From Bacteroidales bacterium (GTDB lineage Bacteria; Bacteroidota; Bacteroidia; Bacteroidales; UBA3663), in NCBI GenBank assembly GCA_017618715.1, contig JAFZTS010000054.1:1-64000 (forward strand): 64,000 nt of DNA, read 5' to 3'. A model generated the notes under the pieces. It was not told the origin of the DNA. It searched no databases and saw only the letters and a list, made by a program, of their open reading frames with translations. The position numbers and the translations under genes were made by a program. Below, in pieces: positions 51,627 to 60,467 of the stretch (position 1 is the stretch's first letter; each line of letters starts with the position of its first letter).

Positions 51627-54227
51627 TTAGAAACTCAGCACGATGGTGGCCTGTGCACCATTCTTTCGGATGCCCGGATGGTCGAGGTAGGTCAGACGAC
51701 GTATGTACTCTATTCTCAGCACCTTGAAGATGTTTTCGAGGCCGAAAGCTACCTCCATGTAAGGCGTGTTGCCCAAGCGATAGACGGTGCCGTTGCTGGG
51801 CAGGCGGAAAAGGTTGGGGTTCATCAGCGAGCCGTCGGGGTTGAGTGCATCAGGGTCATTCTTCTCCGAAAGATTTCCATAGACGCCACGGAAGGTCACC
51901 ACCTCACGCCACTTCAGGTGACGCACGTATGGGATGTTGTTGAACATCAGGCCAAGCATACGCCAAGCCACATTCCAATGGGCATACTGGTCGTAAACGA
52001 ACTCCATCGACTGGAGCTGTGAGAATGCGCCAAGCTGAATGGTGTAGCCCGTGTTGGCGTTAGGCATATAGAGCAGCGTATAGGGCGTGTTGCCTGTCCA
52101 GATCTTGCCCAGGTCGATATTGACGGTGGCATGTCCGAGTACGTTGAGCCAGAAGCGCTTCTCGAACGAGAACTCCGTGGCTTGATAGTCGAAGTCGGAA
52201 CCCATGAATCCGTTGTGAGCCATCTTGTGCGTTAGTTCGAAGACGGGATGGCGATGATCGACACGCACACGCGAGGTCTTGTTCTCGGCAAAGGCCTCCT
52301 TGGGTGCCCAACGCAGCGAGGCCGTGGCCATCGCCATGTCGTAGTAGCTTTGCTCCATGCCCGTGCCCGCCAGCTCGAACTTGCCGAGACGTGTCTGGTA
52401 TTCGCGGCGCAGGTCGCCCTTCAGTTTCAGGCTGACGTGGTTCCAGAACTCGAGCGTATAGAGCAGCGAATTGCTGCGGACGTAGATGAACTTCGGTTGG
52501 TCGGCCTTGCGGAACGAAGTGATGAAGTTATCGCGGTTGGTTTCGAGCACGAGGCCCAGCTCCTTCGAGTCGTAAGTACTTTCGAACTTGAGCGAATGGA
52601 TGGGGAATTCGTTGGCGTATTTCTTCTTGCGACGGAACGAATACTCGAGAGCCGCATCGTATTTCCACTTGTGGTCTTCGATGGCATAGACGGCGTATCC
52701 CGAACCGAAGAGGTGATGGTTGAGATTGGCCGTAGTGATGCCGCCCACACGGAGACGGATGTGTTCGAGACTGTTCCACGATACAGAGGTGTTGATGGGG
52801 CCATAGAGGAACTTGGCGCGCTCCTCAATCTTGTCGTCGATGGGCACAAAGCCCTTGAAGAGCCAGGTCAGCACTTTTTCTCCATATTTGTAGAAGGGCA
52901 CGCGACGCATTTCGTTCATCATCGCCTGTACCGACTTATCGGGATCGTAGCCTGTGGTGGGGCGATGGGTGTCCCAATATGCCAGGTCGGTCGAATTGAA
53001 GGCCAGCTGGGGCGAATCGCTCTTGGGTGCTGCGCCGAAGATTGATTTGTCGAGGGGCGCGTCGCTGAAGTCGCTGTAGCGTATCATGCGTTGGGCATAG
53101 AGACCCAGCGAACCTGCCGTCACGTTCAACTCCGAATAGAAACTCTTGCCCAGAACGACACGCGTGCTGTCGGGCAGTCGTCCGTTCTCGAATTCCACGT
53201 GCAGATTTCGCACGAAGTTGAGGTTGATATCGGGAGGAATATTCAATTCGGCGCGCTTTACCCAATAGGTGCTGTCGAGGCTGACGTACAAATGTCCGAC
53301 GAAGCCGAACGATTGCGGCATGGCGGGGGCAAAACCCAGGTCAATGTATTTCAAGCCGTCGTCCAGCTTGAGCGTGTCAAGGATGTAGTACTTGTAGAAC
53401 GTTGGACCGAACGACGAGACGGGCGAAACGAACTTCTTGCGATAGAGGTAGATATTGTCCTCGTTGAGGTCCATCTCGGGGAATACTTCCGTCTTGAGCA
53501 GAGCCACCAGCTGTTCGGGCATCATGTCGTCCATACCGGCATGTTGTTCGGCCTCGGTGACGGTGCGGTTAAGGTTACCAGCGTTCCTCCAATAATGCTT
53601 CTCGACGCGCTCGTCGGTCGAAACAGGCAGCACGGGCGTACCCGTCACGATGGCCGTGTCGATATAGTTTTCGATGAACTTGAACTTCTTCTTCCAACGT
53701 GCCAGATGGCTGTCGCTGAAGTTGTTCAGCGAATAGGTCATGTTGTCGTAGCGCGTTTCGCTGAAGAAATCGTTGCTCTTGGGCGAATTGTCGTTCTTGT
53801 GGGCGATGACGTTGCGTATCAGGATTACGGCAGGGTTCTCCTTGCGGCGATAGCGTTCACGCTTGGGTTTCACCACCACCTCGCTCAGTTGCACGTCCTG
53901 CGAAACCATTTTGATGGTCACGTTCATTCGGCGATTGCCGGCCACTATCGTCTTGGTGTCGTAGCCGAGATAACTGAACTGGATGGTGCTTCCCGGACGG
54001 GCGAGCATCGAGAAGTCGCCCTCCGTATTGGTGATTGTGCCGTTGGTGGTTCCCTTTTCGGCAATGTTCACGAAGTCAAGGGGCAAGCCGGTGATACTGT
54101 CCAAAACCGTGCCCTGCACCGTGATACGTGTCGGCGTTTTGCTTTGAGCAGTTAAGGTTGCAGGTATCGACTCCCACAGGAGGAAGATGAATACGAAAAG
54201 ATACAAATGACGTATTGCTTGCTTCAT
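51627..54227 (-). CDS. DUF5686 outer-membrane protein with carboxypeptidase-regulatory-like domain
   Basis: 866 residues. Signal peptide (LYLFVFIFLLWESIPATLTAQ), then a carboxypeptidase-D-regulatory-like beta-sandwich (VQGTVLDSITGLPLDFVNIA, FSYLGYDTKTI) typical of Bacteroidetes outer-membrane proteins. The remainder matches DUF5686: VVVKPKRERYRRKENPAVILI, FFSETRYDN, then a long beta-strand-rich region ending IVLSF, suggesting a barrel. Not a TonB receptor, since no plug domain is seen. Function unknown. Its 19-bp distance to GT2 and 31-bp distance to the nucleotidyltransferase suggest one operon. Confidence 0.82.
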   Translation of the reverse strand: MKQAIRHLYLFVFIFLLWESIPATLTAQSKTPTRITVQGTVLDSITGLPLDFVNIAEKGTTNGTITNTEGDFSMLARPGSTIQFSYLGYDTKTIVAGNRRMNVTIKMVSQDVQLSEVVVKPKRERYRRKENPAVILIRNVIAHKNDNSPKSNDFFSETRYDNMTYSLNNFSDSHLARWKKKFKFIENYIDTAIVTGTPVLPVSTDERVEKHYWRNAGNLNRTVTEAEQHAGMDDMMPEQLVALLKTEVFPEMDLNEDNIYLYRKKFVSPVSSFGPTFYKYYILDTLKLDDGLKYIDLGFAPAMPQSFGFVGHLYVSLDSTYWVKRAELNIPPDINLNFVRNLHVEFENGRLPDSTRVVLGKSFYSELNVTAGSLGLYAQRMIRYSDFSDAPLDKSIFGAAPKSDSPQLAFNSTDLAYWDTHRPTTGYDPDKSVQAMMNEMRRVPFYKYGEKVLTWLFKGFVPIDDKIEERAKFLYGPINTSVSWNSLEHIRLRVGGITTANLNHHLFGSGYAVYAIEDHKWKYDAALEYSFRRKKKYANEFPIHSLKFESTYDSKELGLVLETNRDNFITSFRKADQPKFIYVRSNSLLYTLEFWNHVSLKLKGDLRREYQTRLGKFELAGTGMEQSYYDMAMATASLRWAPKEAFAENKTSRVRVDHRHPVFELTHKMAHNGFMGSDFDYQATEFSFEKRFWLNVLGHATVNIDLGKIWTGNTPYTLLYMPNANTGYTIQLGAFSQLQSMEFVYDQYAHWNVAWRMLGLMFNNIPYVRHLKWREVVTFRGVYGNLSEKNDPDALNPDGSLMNPNLFRLPSNGTVYRLGNTPYMEVAFGLENIFKVLRIEYIRRLTYLDHPGIRKNGAQATIVLSF

Positions 54228-54258
54228 TATGTTATCAAAGAAATTGAAAACCATTGAG

Positions 54259-54996
54259 TCAGGATTTTTCTAAAATACTGGCGGCTTTTTCCAGGGCTTC
54301 GGGTTTGCCGCAATCAACCCAGGCTGTTCCAAAGACGTTCACGCCGGTAAGGGCTATGCTTTGGCAAATGTCCAGGTAGAAACCAATGATGGGGAAGGCA
54401 TCCTCTTCCTTCGCGCTCAAATAGGGGAAGAGGTTCGGGTCGATGACCTGTATTCCCGCGTAGGCAAACTTCTCTCCCATCATGCCCTTCACCTCGCCTG
54501 TCTTGACGTTGGTCCATCCGCAAATGTACTTCTGGGCATCGAACATCAGATAGCGCGAGGTTGTCCGCTCATGGATGGCAAGGGTGGCGCCCAGCTTACG
54601 TGTAAGGCTGTTTTCGACTTGTTCCACATGCTGTCGATAGAGTTCGCCCAAATCGATGTCGGAGATGATATCGACGTTATGTACCAGGATGGGACCGGGC
54701 TCGTCGAACAAAGGGAAAGCGCGCTTGAGGCCTCCGCCGGTATCGAGCAGCATCTGGCGTTCATCGCTCACCTTGATGTCAATGCCGAAATTATCGTGCG
54801 CATCGAGGAAGCTGATGATCTGCTCACCGAAGTGATGGATGTTCACCACGAGGTGGTCGAAACCTGCGTTTTTCAGCTTGGTGATGTTGTGCTCGAGCAA
54901 GGTCTTGCCGTTCACCTCCACCAGCGCCTTCGGCCTATCGTCGGTCAGCGGTCTCAGTCTTGTACCGAGGCCTGCTGCGAATATCATTGCATTCAT
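54259..54996 (-). CDS. Sugar-1-phosphate nucleotidyltransferase
   Basis: 245 residues with the NTP-transferase signature AAGLGTRLRPLTDDRPKALV at the N-terminus, then LLEHNITKLKNAG, VSDERQMLLDTGGGLKRAF and VHNVDIISDIDL with the metal Asp. It resembles MurU-like N-acetylmuramate-1-phosphate uridylyltransferases and other NDP-sugar synthases; exact sugar not determinable. One base separates it from lpxH, so the two are probably expressed together with envelope-glycan genes downstream. Confidence 0.85.
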   Translation of the reverse strand: MNAMIFAAGLGTRLRPLTDDRPKALVEVNGKTLLEHNITKLKNAGFDHLVVNIHHFGEQIISFLDAHDNFGIDIKVSDERQMLLDTGGGLKRAFPLFDEPGPILVHNVDIISDIDLGELYRQHVEQVENSLTRKLGATLAIHERTTSRYLMFDAQKYICGWTNVKTGEVKGMMGEKFAYAGIQVIDPNLFPYLSAKEEDAFPIIGFYLDICQSIALTGVNVFGTAWVDCGKPEALEKAASILEKS

Positions 54997-54997
54997 A

Positions 54998-55792
54998 TCA
55001 CATTATTGCGATGCTCACGCCGTTGCGGGTCTCCTCCTCCTCCTCGCCATATTCGAACTGGTCGAGCGTCATCTCGCCTTCTTCGTCCATCACGGCGTAG
55101 GAGAAATGCTTGATCCAGTCGCCCAGAATCATGATGCGGCTCGAACGGCTCAGCATCAGGTCGAGCATGATGTGGCGGTGTCCGAAGATGAAATAGTCGG
55201 GCTCGAAACCTTCCTGTATCTTCTTCTTGGCAAACTGTACGAGATGCTCCTTTTCCTCGCCCATATATTCGGGGAACTCATTGCCCCCCAGGCGGCTCTT
55301 GCGGCTCCACCAATGCGCGAATTTGGTCGAAAGGTCGGGGTGAATCCAGCGGTACATCTTCTGGCAAATCCGATTGTGGAAGAAGCCCGTCATGAATTTC
55401 AGCGCCTGCGAATCCTCGCCGAGGCCGTCGCCATGCGCCAGATAGAGCTTGCGTCCGCGCCGTTCAAACACCTCAGGGCCCGTATGCAAAGTGCAACCGA
55501 TTTCCTCGGGCAGATAATCGAAGATCCAAATGTCGTGATTGCCCGTGAACCAATGTATCTTGATGCCCTTGTCGGCCATCATGCCTAGCTTGCCCAGGAA
55601 GCGCGTGAAACCTCTGGGCACCACCTCCTTGAACTCAAACCAATAGTCGATGATGTCGCCCAACAGGATGAGCTCTTCGCAGTCATCCTCGATAGAATCA
55701 AGGAAACGCACCACCCTCCGTTCGTAATCCATCGGATGGTCGAAAGTGCCCGCGCCCAAATGGCAGTCGCTGATGAAATATATCTTTCCCAC
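54998..55792 (-). CDS. lpxH: UDP-2,3-diacylglucosamine hydrolase
   Basis: Releases lipid X in lipid A synthesis at the cytosolic face of the membrane. Calcineurin-like metal motifs are present in order: YFISDCHLGA, ILLGDIIDYWFEF, FTGNHDIWIFDYL, YLAHGDGLG and YFIFGHRHIMLD. 264 residues, a little longer than the E. coli enzyme (240), with an acidic C-terminus (YGEEEEETRN). Start MGKIYFISD. It appears to begin the minus-strand run lpxH to S8 protease, all concerned with envelope or surface. Confidence 0.92.
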   Translation of the reverse strand: MGKIYFISDCHLGAGTFDHPMDYERRVVRFLDSIEDDCEELILLGDIIDYWFEFKEVVPRGFTRFLGKLGMMADKGIKIHWFTGNHDIWIFDYLPEEIGCTLHTGPEVFERRGRKLYLAHGDGLGEDSQALKFMTGFFHNRICQKMYRWIHPDLSTKFAHWWSRKSRLGGNEFPEYMGEEKEHLVQFAKKKIQEGFEPDYFIFGHRHIMLDLMLSRSSRIMILGDWIKHFSYAVMDEEGEMTLDQFEYGEEEEETRNGVSIAIM

Positions 55793-55894
55793 TATGTCTT
55801 TTTTTCTGTCACGAATTGTCGAATCTTCGAATTGTTTTCGTCCGAAATCGGCCCGCTAATATTCTTAAATCCGTCAATTCGGGAGAATGAACCA

Positions 55895-56215
55895 TTACAA
55901 CATCCCCAATTCGAGCTTGGCTTCCTCAGTCATCATGTCCTGGTTCCACTCGGGCTCGAAGGTCAGCTCGACGTCGCACGACGACACTTCGCGCAGGCCC
56001 TCCACCTTCATGCGCAAGTCCTCCATGAGGAAATCGCCCTCGGGGCAGGTAGGCGCTGTGAGCGTCATTTTGATGTGCACGTGGCCGCCCTCTTCCACCT
56101 CGACGCCATAGATGAGGCCGAGGTCATAGATGTTCACGGGTATCTCGGGGTCATAGACGAGCTTGCACACGTCAACGACCTGTTTTTGTATTTCTAAAAC
56201 TTCGTTTTCTGTCAT
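55895..56215 (-). CDS. MIP18/SufT-like (DUF59) Fe-S assembly protein
   Basis: A 106-residue cytosolic protein with the DUF59 pattern: VVDVCKLVYDPEIPVNIYDL, GLIYGVEVEEGGHVHIKMT, LTAPTCPEGDFLMEDLR with the conserved Cys, and a C-terminal FEPEWNQDMMTEEAKLELGM. Family members (SufT, Cia2/MIP18) help mature iron-sulfur proteins. It may work with the Mrp ATPase encoded 18 kb away, whose N-terminus is DUF59-like as well. The start MTENEV is selected; the further upstream ATG lies across the -7 promoter element. Confidence 0.88.
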   Translation of the reverse strand: MTENEVLEIQKQVVDVCKLVYDPEIPVNIYDLGLIYGVEVEEGGHVHIKMTLTAPTCPEGDFLMEDLRMKVEGLREVSSCDVELTFEPEWNQDMMTEEAKLELGML

Positions 56216-56236
56216 ATTTACTATTATTTTCGGGCG

Positions 56237-56244
56237 CAAAGATA
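56237..56244 (-). promoter_or_regulatory. -7 element TATCTTTG upstream of the SufT-like gene
   Basis: Minus-strand TATCTTTG, 22 bp before the chosen start. This also argues against the upstream ATG at 56239. Confidence 0.45.
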
Positions 56245-56307
56245 ATAAAAAAAACTGATAAGCCCTCTTTTTTTATTTAAAATGTGTGTTCTTCTCAAAA
56301 AAAACGC

Positions 56308-56315
56308 TATATTTG
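56308..56315 (+). promoter_or_regulatory. -7 element TATATTTG upstream of argS
   Basis: TATATTTG, 20 bp before the argS ATG. No clear -33 TTTG. Confidence 0.45.
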
Positions 56316-56335
56316 CGCCAAAATTTTAACTGTAT

Positions 56336-58201
56336 ATGGAAATCGAACAGCAATTATCGGCCGCAATCAAGGCCGCAGTCAAGTCACTTTATGATATCGA
56401 ACTTGCCGACAAGCAGGTTCAATTGAGCCCCACACGCAAGGAGTTCGAAGGGCATCTCACCCTTATGGTTTTCCCATTCATGAAGCAGACTCCCGTCCGC
56501 AATCCCGAGCAGCTCGGTCAGGCCATCGGCCAATGGTTGGTCGAAAACGAGCCCCTCGTCGCCAAATATAACGTCATCAAGGGATTCCTCAATCTCAGCA
56601 TCAACGCTGGTTCGTGGGTCGAGAAGCTCCAGGGCATCTACAGCAAGGAGAACTACGGCATCCAGCCCGTCGGCGAAAATGCCCCGCTCGTGATGATCGA
56701 GTATTCTTCGCCCAACACCAACAAGCCCCTCCATCTCGGCCATCTTCGCAACATCCTGCTCGGCTGGTCGCTCTCGAAGATTGTGGCTGCTTGCGGCAAC
56801 AAGGTGGTGAAAACCAATATCGTCAACGACCGTGGCATCCACATTTGCAAGTCGATGCTGGCTTGGCAGAAGTGGTTCGATGGCGCCACGCCCGAAAGCA
56901 CGGGCAAGAAGGGCGACCACCTGATCGGTGACTGCTATGTGGCTTTCGATAAGCATTACAAGGCCGAGCTCAAGGATTTGCTCGCCAACGACCCTGAGAT
57001 ACAGGGCATCCACGTCTTCAAGGACCAGCTGCCCGACGGCACTTTGCCCGAAGATGTGGAGCGTACCGCCGAAGCTCGCAAGGGTGTTGCTGAGATGAAA
57101 TCCACTTTGATGAAGGAGGCCCGCGAAATGCTTCGCAAGTGGGAGGCCGGCGACCCCGAAGTGCGCGCACTTTGGGCCAAGATGAACGAATGGGTCTATG
57201 CCGGTTTTGACGAGACCTATCGCATGATGGGCGTTGGCTTCGACAAGATTTACTACGAATCGAACACCTACCTGGAGGGCAAGGAACTTGTGCTCGAAGG
57301 TCTCGAAAAAGGGCTTTTCTTCCGCAAGGCTGATGGTTCCGTTTGGGCCGACTTTACAGCCGAAGGTCTCGACCAGAAGCTCCTGCTCCGCAAGGACGGC
57401 ACTTCGGTCTATATGACGCAGGATATCGGCACGGCCAAGCTCCGTTATCAGGACTACCCTATCGACAAGATGATCTACGTAGTGGGTAACGAGCAGAACT
57501 ACCACTTCCAGGTGCTTTCGCTCCTCCTCGACCGCCTCGGCTTCAAGTGGGGCAAGGATCTCGTGCATTTCTCCTACGGTATGGTCGAGCTGCCCAACGG
57601 CAAGATGAAGAGCCGCGAAGGTACCGTCGTGGATGCCGACGACCTGATGGCCGCCATGATCGACGATGCGCGTGAGGCAAGCTCCGAGCGTCTGGCCGAC
57701 CTGAGCGATGAGGAGAAGCAGAACGTCTATCGCATCATCGGTCTTGGTGCGCTCAAGTACTTCCTCCTTAAGGTCAATCCCGTAAACAACATGGTGTTCA
57801 ATCCCGCCGAGTCAATCGACTTCAACGGCAACACCGGACCCTTCATCCAATATACACACGCCCGCATCAAGTCGGTACTCCGCAAGGCTGCTCCCGAAGA
57901 GCTTACCGCCGAGGGTCTCGAAGGTGTCGAGATTTCCGAAAAAGAGCAGACTCTCGTACAGAAGTTGCTCGACTTCGAACAGGTTGTCAAGCGTGCCGGC
58001 ACCGACTACTCCCCCGCGCTCATCGCCAATTACACCTACGATCTCGCCAAGGAGTACAACCAGTTCTATCACGACACTTCCATCCTCAAGGAGGAAGATG
58101 CCCGTAAGCGCCAGTTCCGCCTCGTCCTTAGCACTTGCGTGGCTCGCGTCATCAAGACGGCCATGGATCTCCTTGGCATCGAAGTGCCCGAGCGCATGTA
58201 A
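56336..58201 (+). CDS. argS: Arginyl-tRNA synthetase
   Basis: Charges tRNA-Arg in the cytosol. The N-terminal tRNA D-loop-binding domain (about 1-115) leads to the class I core: VMIEYSSPNTNKPLHLGHLR with the HLGH form of HIGH, the VVKTNIVNDRGIHICKSML motif, VGNEQNYHFQVL, and KMKSREGTVVDADDL in place of KMSKS. A DALR anticodon-binding domain ends with LLGIEVPERM, the classic C-terminus. 621 residues, slightly above average. The gene ends 9 bp from the stop of the convergent acyltransferase gene. Confidence 0.97.
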   Translation: MEIEQQLSAAIKAAVKSLYDIELADKQVQLSPTRKEFEGHLTLMVFPFMKQTPVRNPEQLGQAIGQWLVENEPLVAKYNVIKGFLNLSINAGSWVEKLQGIYSKENYGIQPVGENAPLVMIEYSSPNTNKPLHLGHLRNILLGWSLSKIVAACGNKVVKTNIVNDRGIHICKSMLAWQKWFDGATPESTGKKGDHLIGDCYVAFDKHYKAELKDLLANDPEIQGIHVFKDQLPDGTLPEDVERTAEARKGVAEMKSTLMKEAREMLRKWEAGDPEVRALWAKMNEWVYAGFDETYRMMGVGFDKIYYESNTYLEGKELVLEGLEKGLFFRKADGSVWADFTAEGLDQKLLLRKDGTSVYMTQDIGTAKLRYQDYPIDKMIYVVGNEQNYHFQVLSLLLDRLGFKWGKDLVHFSYGMVELPNGKMKSREGTVVDADDLMAAMIDDAREASSERLADLSDEEKQNVYRIIGLGALKYFLLKVNPVNNMVFNPAESIDFNGNTGPFIQYTHARIKSVLRKAAPEELTAEGLEGVEISEKEQTLVQKLLDFEQVVKRAGTDYSPALIANYTYDLAKEYNQFYHDTSILKEEDARKRQFRLVLSTCVARVIKTAMDLLGIEVPERM

Positions 58202-58210
58202 GCTTTTTCG

Positions 58211-59422
58211 TCAAACTTTCAAGCATATAGATAGTTTGCCCAGCAGCCAGGTGATGGCGATGCAGAGGGCAGAGAAGAGGATGCACTTGACGATGCCGAA
58301 AGGCTCTGGAATGCCGTACGACCACGCCCATCCTATCGACAAGGAGATGAGCGGATAGAGGAAATAGGGCACCAGATAGCATGTCAGAGTCGCGGTTCCT
58401 GCTGGCCGGATGGCGTTCAACCATCCGGCCTTTCCTTTTGCTACAAGCACGTCGAGTAAGGCGTAAAGGAACAGGCCGATGGCAAGGGTATAGAATATCC
58501 AGGGCAGCGTGCCGATAATCTTCGAGGTAATGAACAGCCGATGGGAAACGATGGCCACGATGAGGCAGGCGATGGCGAGGACAAGGGTTGACGTGGCTTG
58601 TCGCGAATTGGTGTAAAGCTCCGTCCTTTTGAGGAAAATGCCCGAGAACAACACTCCGCTCATGACCAGAAGGTGACTCGACGCATTCCCGATTTGCAGT
58701 ATTGAAAGGGTGAGATCCACGATATTGGGTGTCGAAAGCGCGAGGATGGGCTTCCCTGCAAACTGCGAGTCGGGCGAGGTTCTGGTACAAAAGAGACAGA
58801 TGGCAAAGAGCAAGAACCACACCAGAACCTGCACCTTGACCGTCTTCGAAAGTGCATAGACGAGGGCGCAAAAGAGATATGCCCAGCCTATCAAGCCGAG
58901 GATTCCCCACCAGTAGGGATAGAAGGTGCGGCCCTCGGGGCTGCGTGAGGTGATGAGGAGGAACAGCAATATGGCCCATCCCAGGCCCTTCAGGCATCGC
59001 ACGAGCCAACCAGATTGCTGATAGCGGTTGTAAATCAGGAAGAAGGCGGTGGCCATCAGAAGGCAATAGATGTTGCGATTGTAGCCGATTGCTGGGTCGA
59101 TTCCCTGTTCATAGTTGCAAATGAAGGCGCCCATCAGAATCAGGGCAAACGAACGTGAGAGGATATGGCGTATCACATCGCCCTCGCTCCTCCCCTTTCT
59201 TCGCATGGCCGTGATGGCGTAGGGTATGGAGAGTCCAACGCAAAAGAGGAACGTCGGGAAGACGATGTCCGAGAAGCCGAGCATGTCCTCGCTCGCTGCG
59301 GCATGTCCCATCCAATGTGGAATACCCGAAACCGACCAGAAGTCATTTACCACAATCATTACGGCCATCGTAAGTGCCCTGAGCAGGTCGATGGCGGCAT
59401 TACGTTTTTCAAGATAGCTCAT
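58211..59422 (-). CDS. DUF5009/HGSNAT-like membrane acyltransferase
   Basis: A 403-residue inner-membrane protein with about ten helices. The first part reads RNAAIDLLRALTMAVMIVVN and FPTFLFCVGLSIPYAITAM, resembling the heparan-alpha-glucosaminide N-acetyltransferase/YeiB group. SILQIGNASSHLLVMSGVLF and ATLTCYLVPYFLYPL follow. Such proteins are thought to move an acyl group across the membrane to an extracytoplasmic sugar. Neighbouring GH18 suggests N-acetylglucosamine compounds as acceptor, by inference only. Six bases separate the two genes. Confidence 0.8.
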   Translation of the reverse strand: MSYLEKRNAAIDLLRALTMAVMIVVNDFWSVSGIPHWMGHAAASEDMLGFSDIVFPTFLFCVGLSIPYAITAMRRKGRSEGDVIRHILSRSFALILMGAFICNYEQGIDPAIGYNRNIYCLLMATAFFLIYNRYQQSGWLVRCLKGLGWAILLFLLITSRSPEGRTFYPYWWGILGLIGWAYLFCALVYALSKTVKVQVLVWFLLFAICLFCTRTSPDSQFAGKPILALSTPNIVDLTLSILQIGNASSHLLVMSGVLFSGIFLKRTELYTNSRQATSTLVLAIACLIVAIVSHRLFITSKIIGTLPWIFYTLAIGLFLYALLDVLVAKGKAGWLNAIRPAGTATLTCYLVPYFLYPLISLSIGWAWSYGIPEPFGIVKCILFSALCIAITWLLGKLSICLKV

Positions 59423-59428
59423 TTTCGC

Positions 59429-60454
59429 TTATTGTTTTTCCTTCAGCAAATGCCAGACGGTTCTGCTCAAGGTGAAGTTTTCGTCATCGTTGTCCGAATC
59501 CCAATACATGCCGCCCCGCAGACCTTTTTCGAGAATATATTCGCATTTATGGGCGATGGAGTTGGCGTTCTCGTAAGCCAAAACCATCTTCCCATCCTTG
59601 TCCACGAGGTAAGGGACGCAGGCGGTCGAATCCCATCGCTCGACGTAGAGGTCGTCAAGGATCATCTCACCGAACGAACGTGGCCGCTTGTAGTCCTTGC
59701 TCGCCCTTCCATAGAACGGCATGCCCATCACGAGCTTCGAACGGGGAACACCGGCCTCAAGATGATGGTCGATGGCTTCGACCACACAAATGGGACCAGC
59801 GATGTCGGAACGGTATAAAGCCGAATGGTGGTACGGCGGATCGGCCATATCGTAGGTCATCAGGTTGACGAAATCGATATAGGGCATGACGGCACGATAA
59901 TCGACGTAGGTCGTGTCGGCATAATCGGCGAAGGTGAGCAGATAATCGGGGCCAAGAGCCTCGCGCAAATCGCGCATCAGCAAGGTGAAATTCCGGGTGT
60001 CGTCCGGAGAGGACGAGATACCTGCCGCGTTCGACGTGGGATATTCCCAATCGATGTCGATGCCATCAAGGGAGTATTCGTCTATCGCCTCACGGCAATG
60101 GCGGGCGAACGACTGGCGAAACTCCGGGTTGGCAGCCATTTCGGAGAATCTGCCACTCCCCCAACCTCCGACGCTTAGCATGACGCGCAGATTTGGATTG
60201 GACGCCTTCAAAGCCACCATCGAGCGCAGACGTTCGGGGTTGTCTATCCGTACGCTCTCGAAGCTCTCGGCGACGTGTCCGAAGGCATAGTTTAGATGCG
60301 TGACCAATTGAGGATTGGGAATCCTGTCGCCCCACGAAGTGATATAGCCGACCACCACTTTGTCGGGTTCGATGTCGGTCTCCACGGGTTGCGGCGTTTG
60401 ACTTTGGCAGGAGATGAGCAGCAGGGCTGCGAGGGTCAGTAATAAAGGTCTCAT
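59429..60454 (-). CDS. Glycoside hydrolase family 18 lipoprotein
   Basis: 341 residues. Lipobox LLLISC (Cys16) marks a lipoprotein. The TIM barrel has VVVGYITSWGD, VMLSVGGWGSGRFSEMA, and the catalytic DGIDIDWEYP with Glu137, then VNLMTYDMADPP and VMGMPFYGRAS. GH18 enzymes split chitin, chito-oligosaccharides or the core of N-glycans; no chitin-binding module is present, so soluble GlcNAc oligomers or glycoprotein glycans are more likely. In an operon with the acyltransferase and the BspA-like protein. Confidence 0.9.
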   Translation of the reverse strand: MRPLLLTLAALLLISCQSQTPQPVETDIEPDKVVVGYITSWGDRIPNPQLVTHLNYAFGHVAESFESVRIDNPERLRSMVALKASNPNLRVMLSVGGWGSGRFSEMAANPEFRQSFARHCREAIDEYSLDGIDIDWEYPTSNAAGISSSPDDTRNFTLLMRDLREALGPDYLLTFADYADTTYVDYRAVMPYIDFVNLMTYDMADPPYHHSALYRSDIAGPICVVEAIDHHLEAGVPRSKLVMGMPFYGRASKDYKRPRSFGEMILDDLYVERWDSTACVPYLVDKDGKMVLAYENANSIAHKCEYILEKGLRGGMYWDSDNDDENFTLSRTVWHLLKEKQ

Positions 60455-60467
60455 TTTGTTCGTTCGG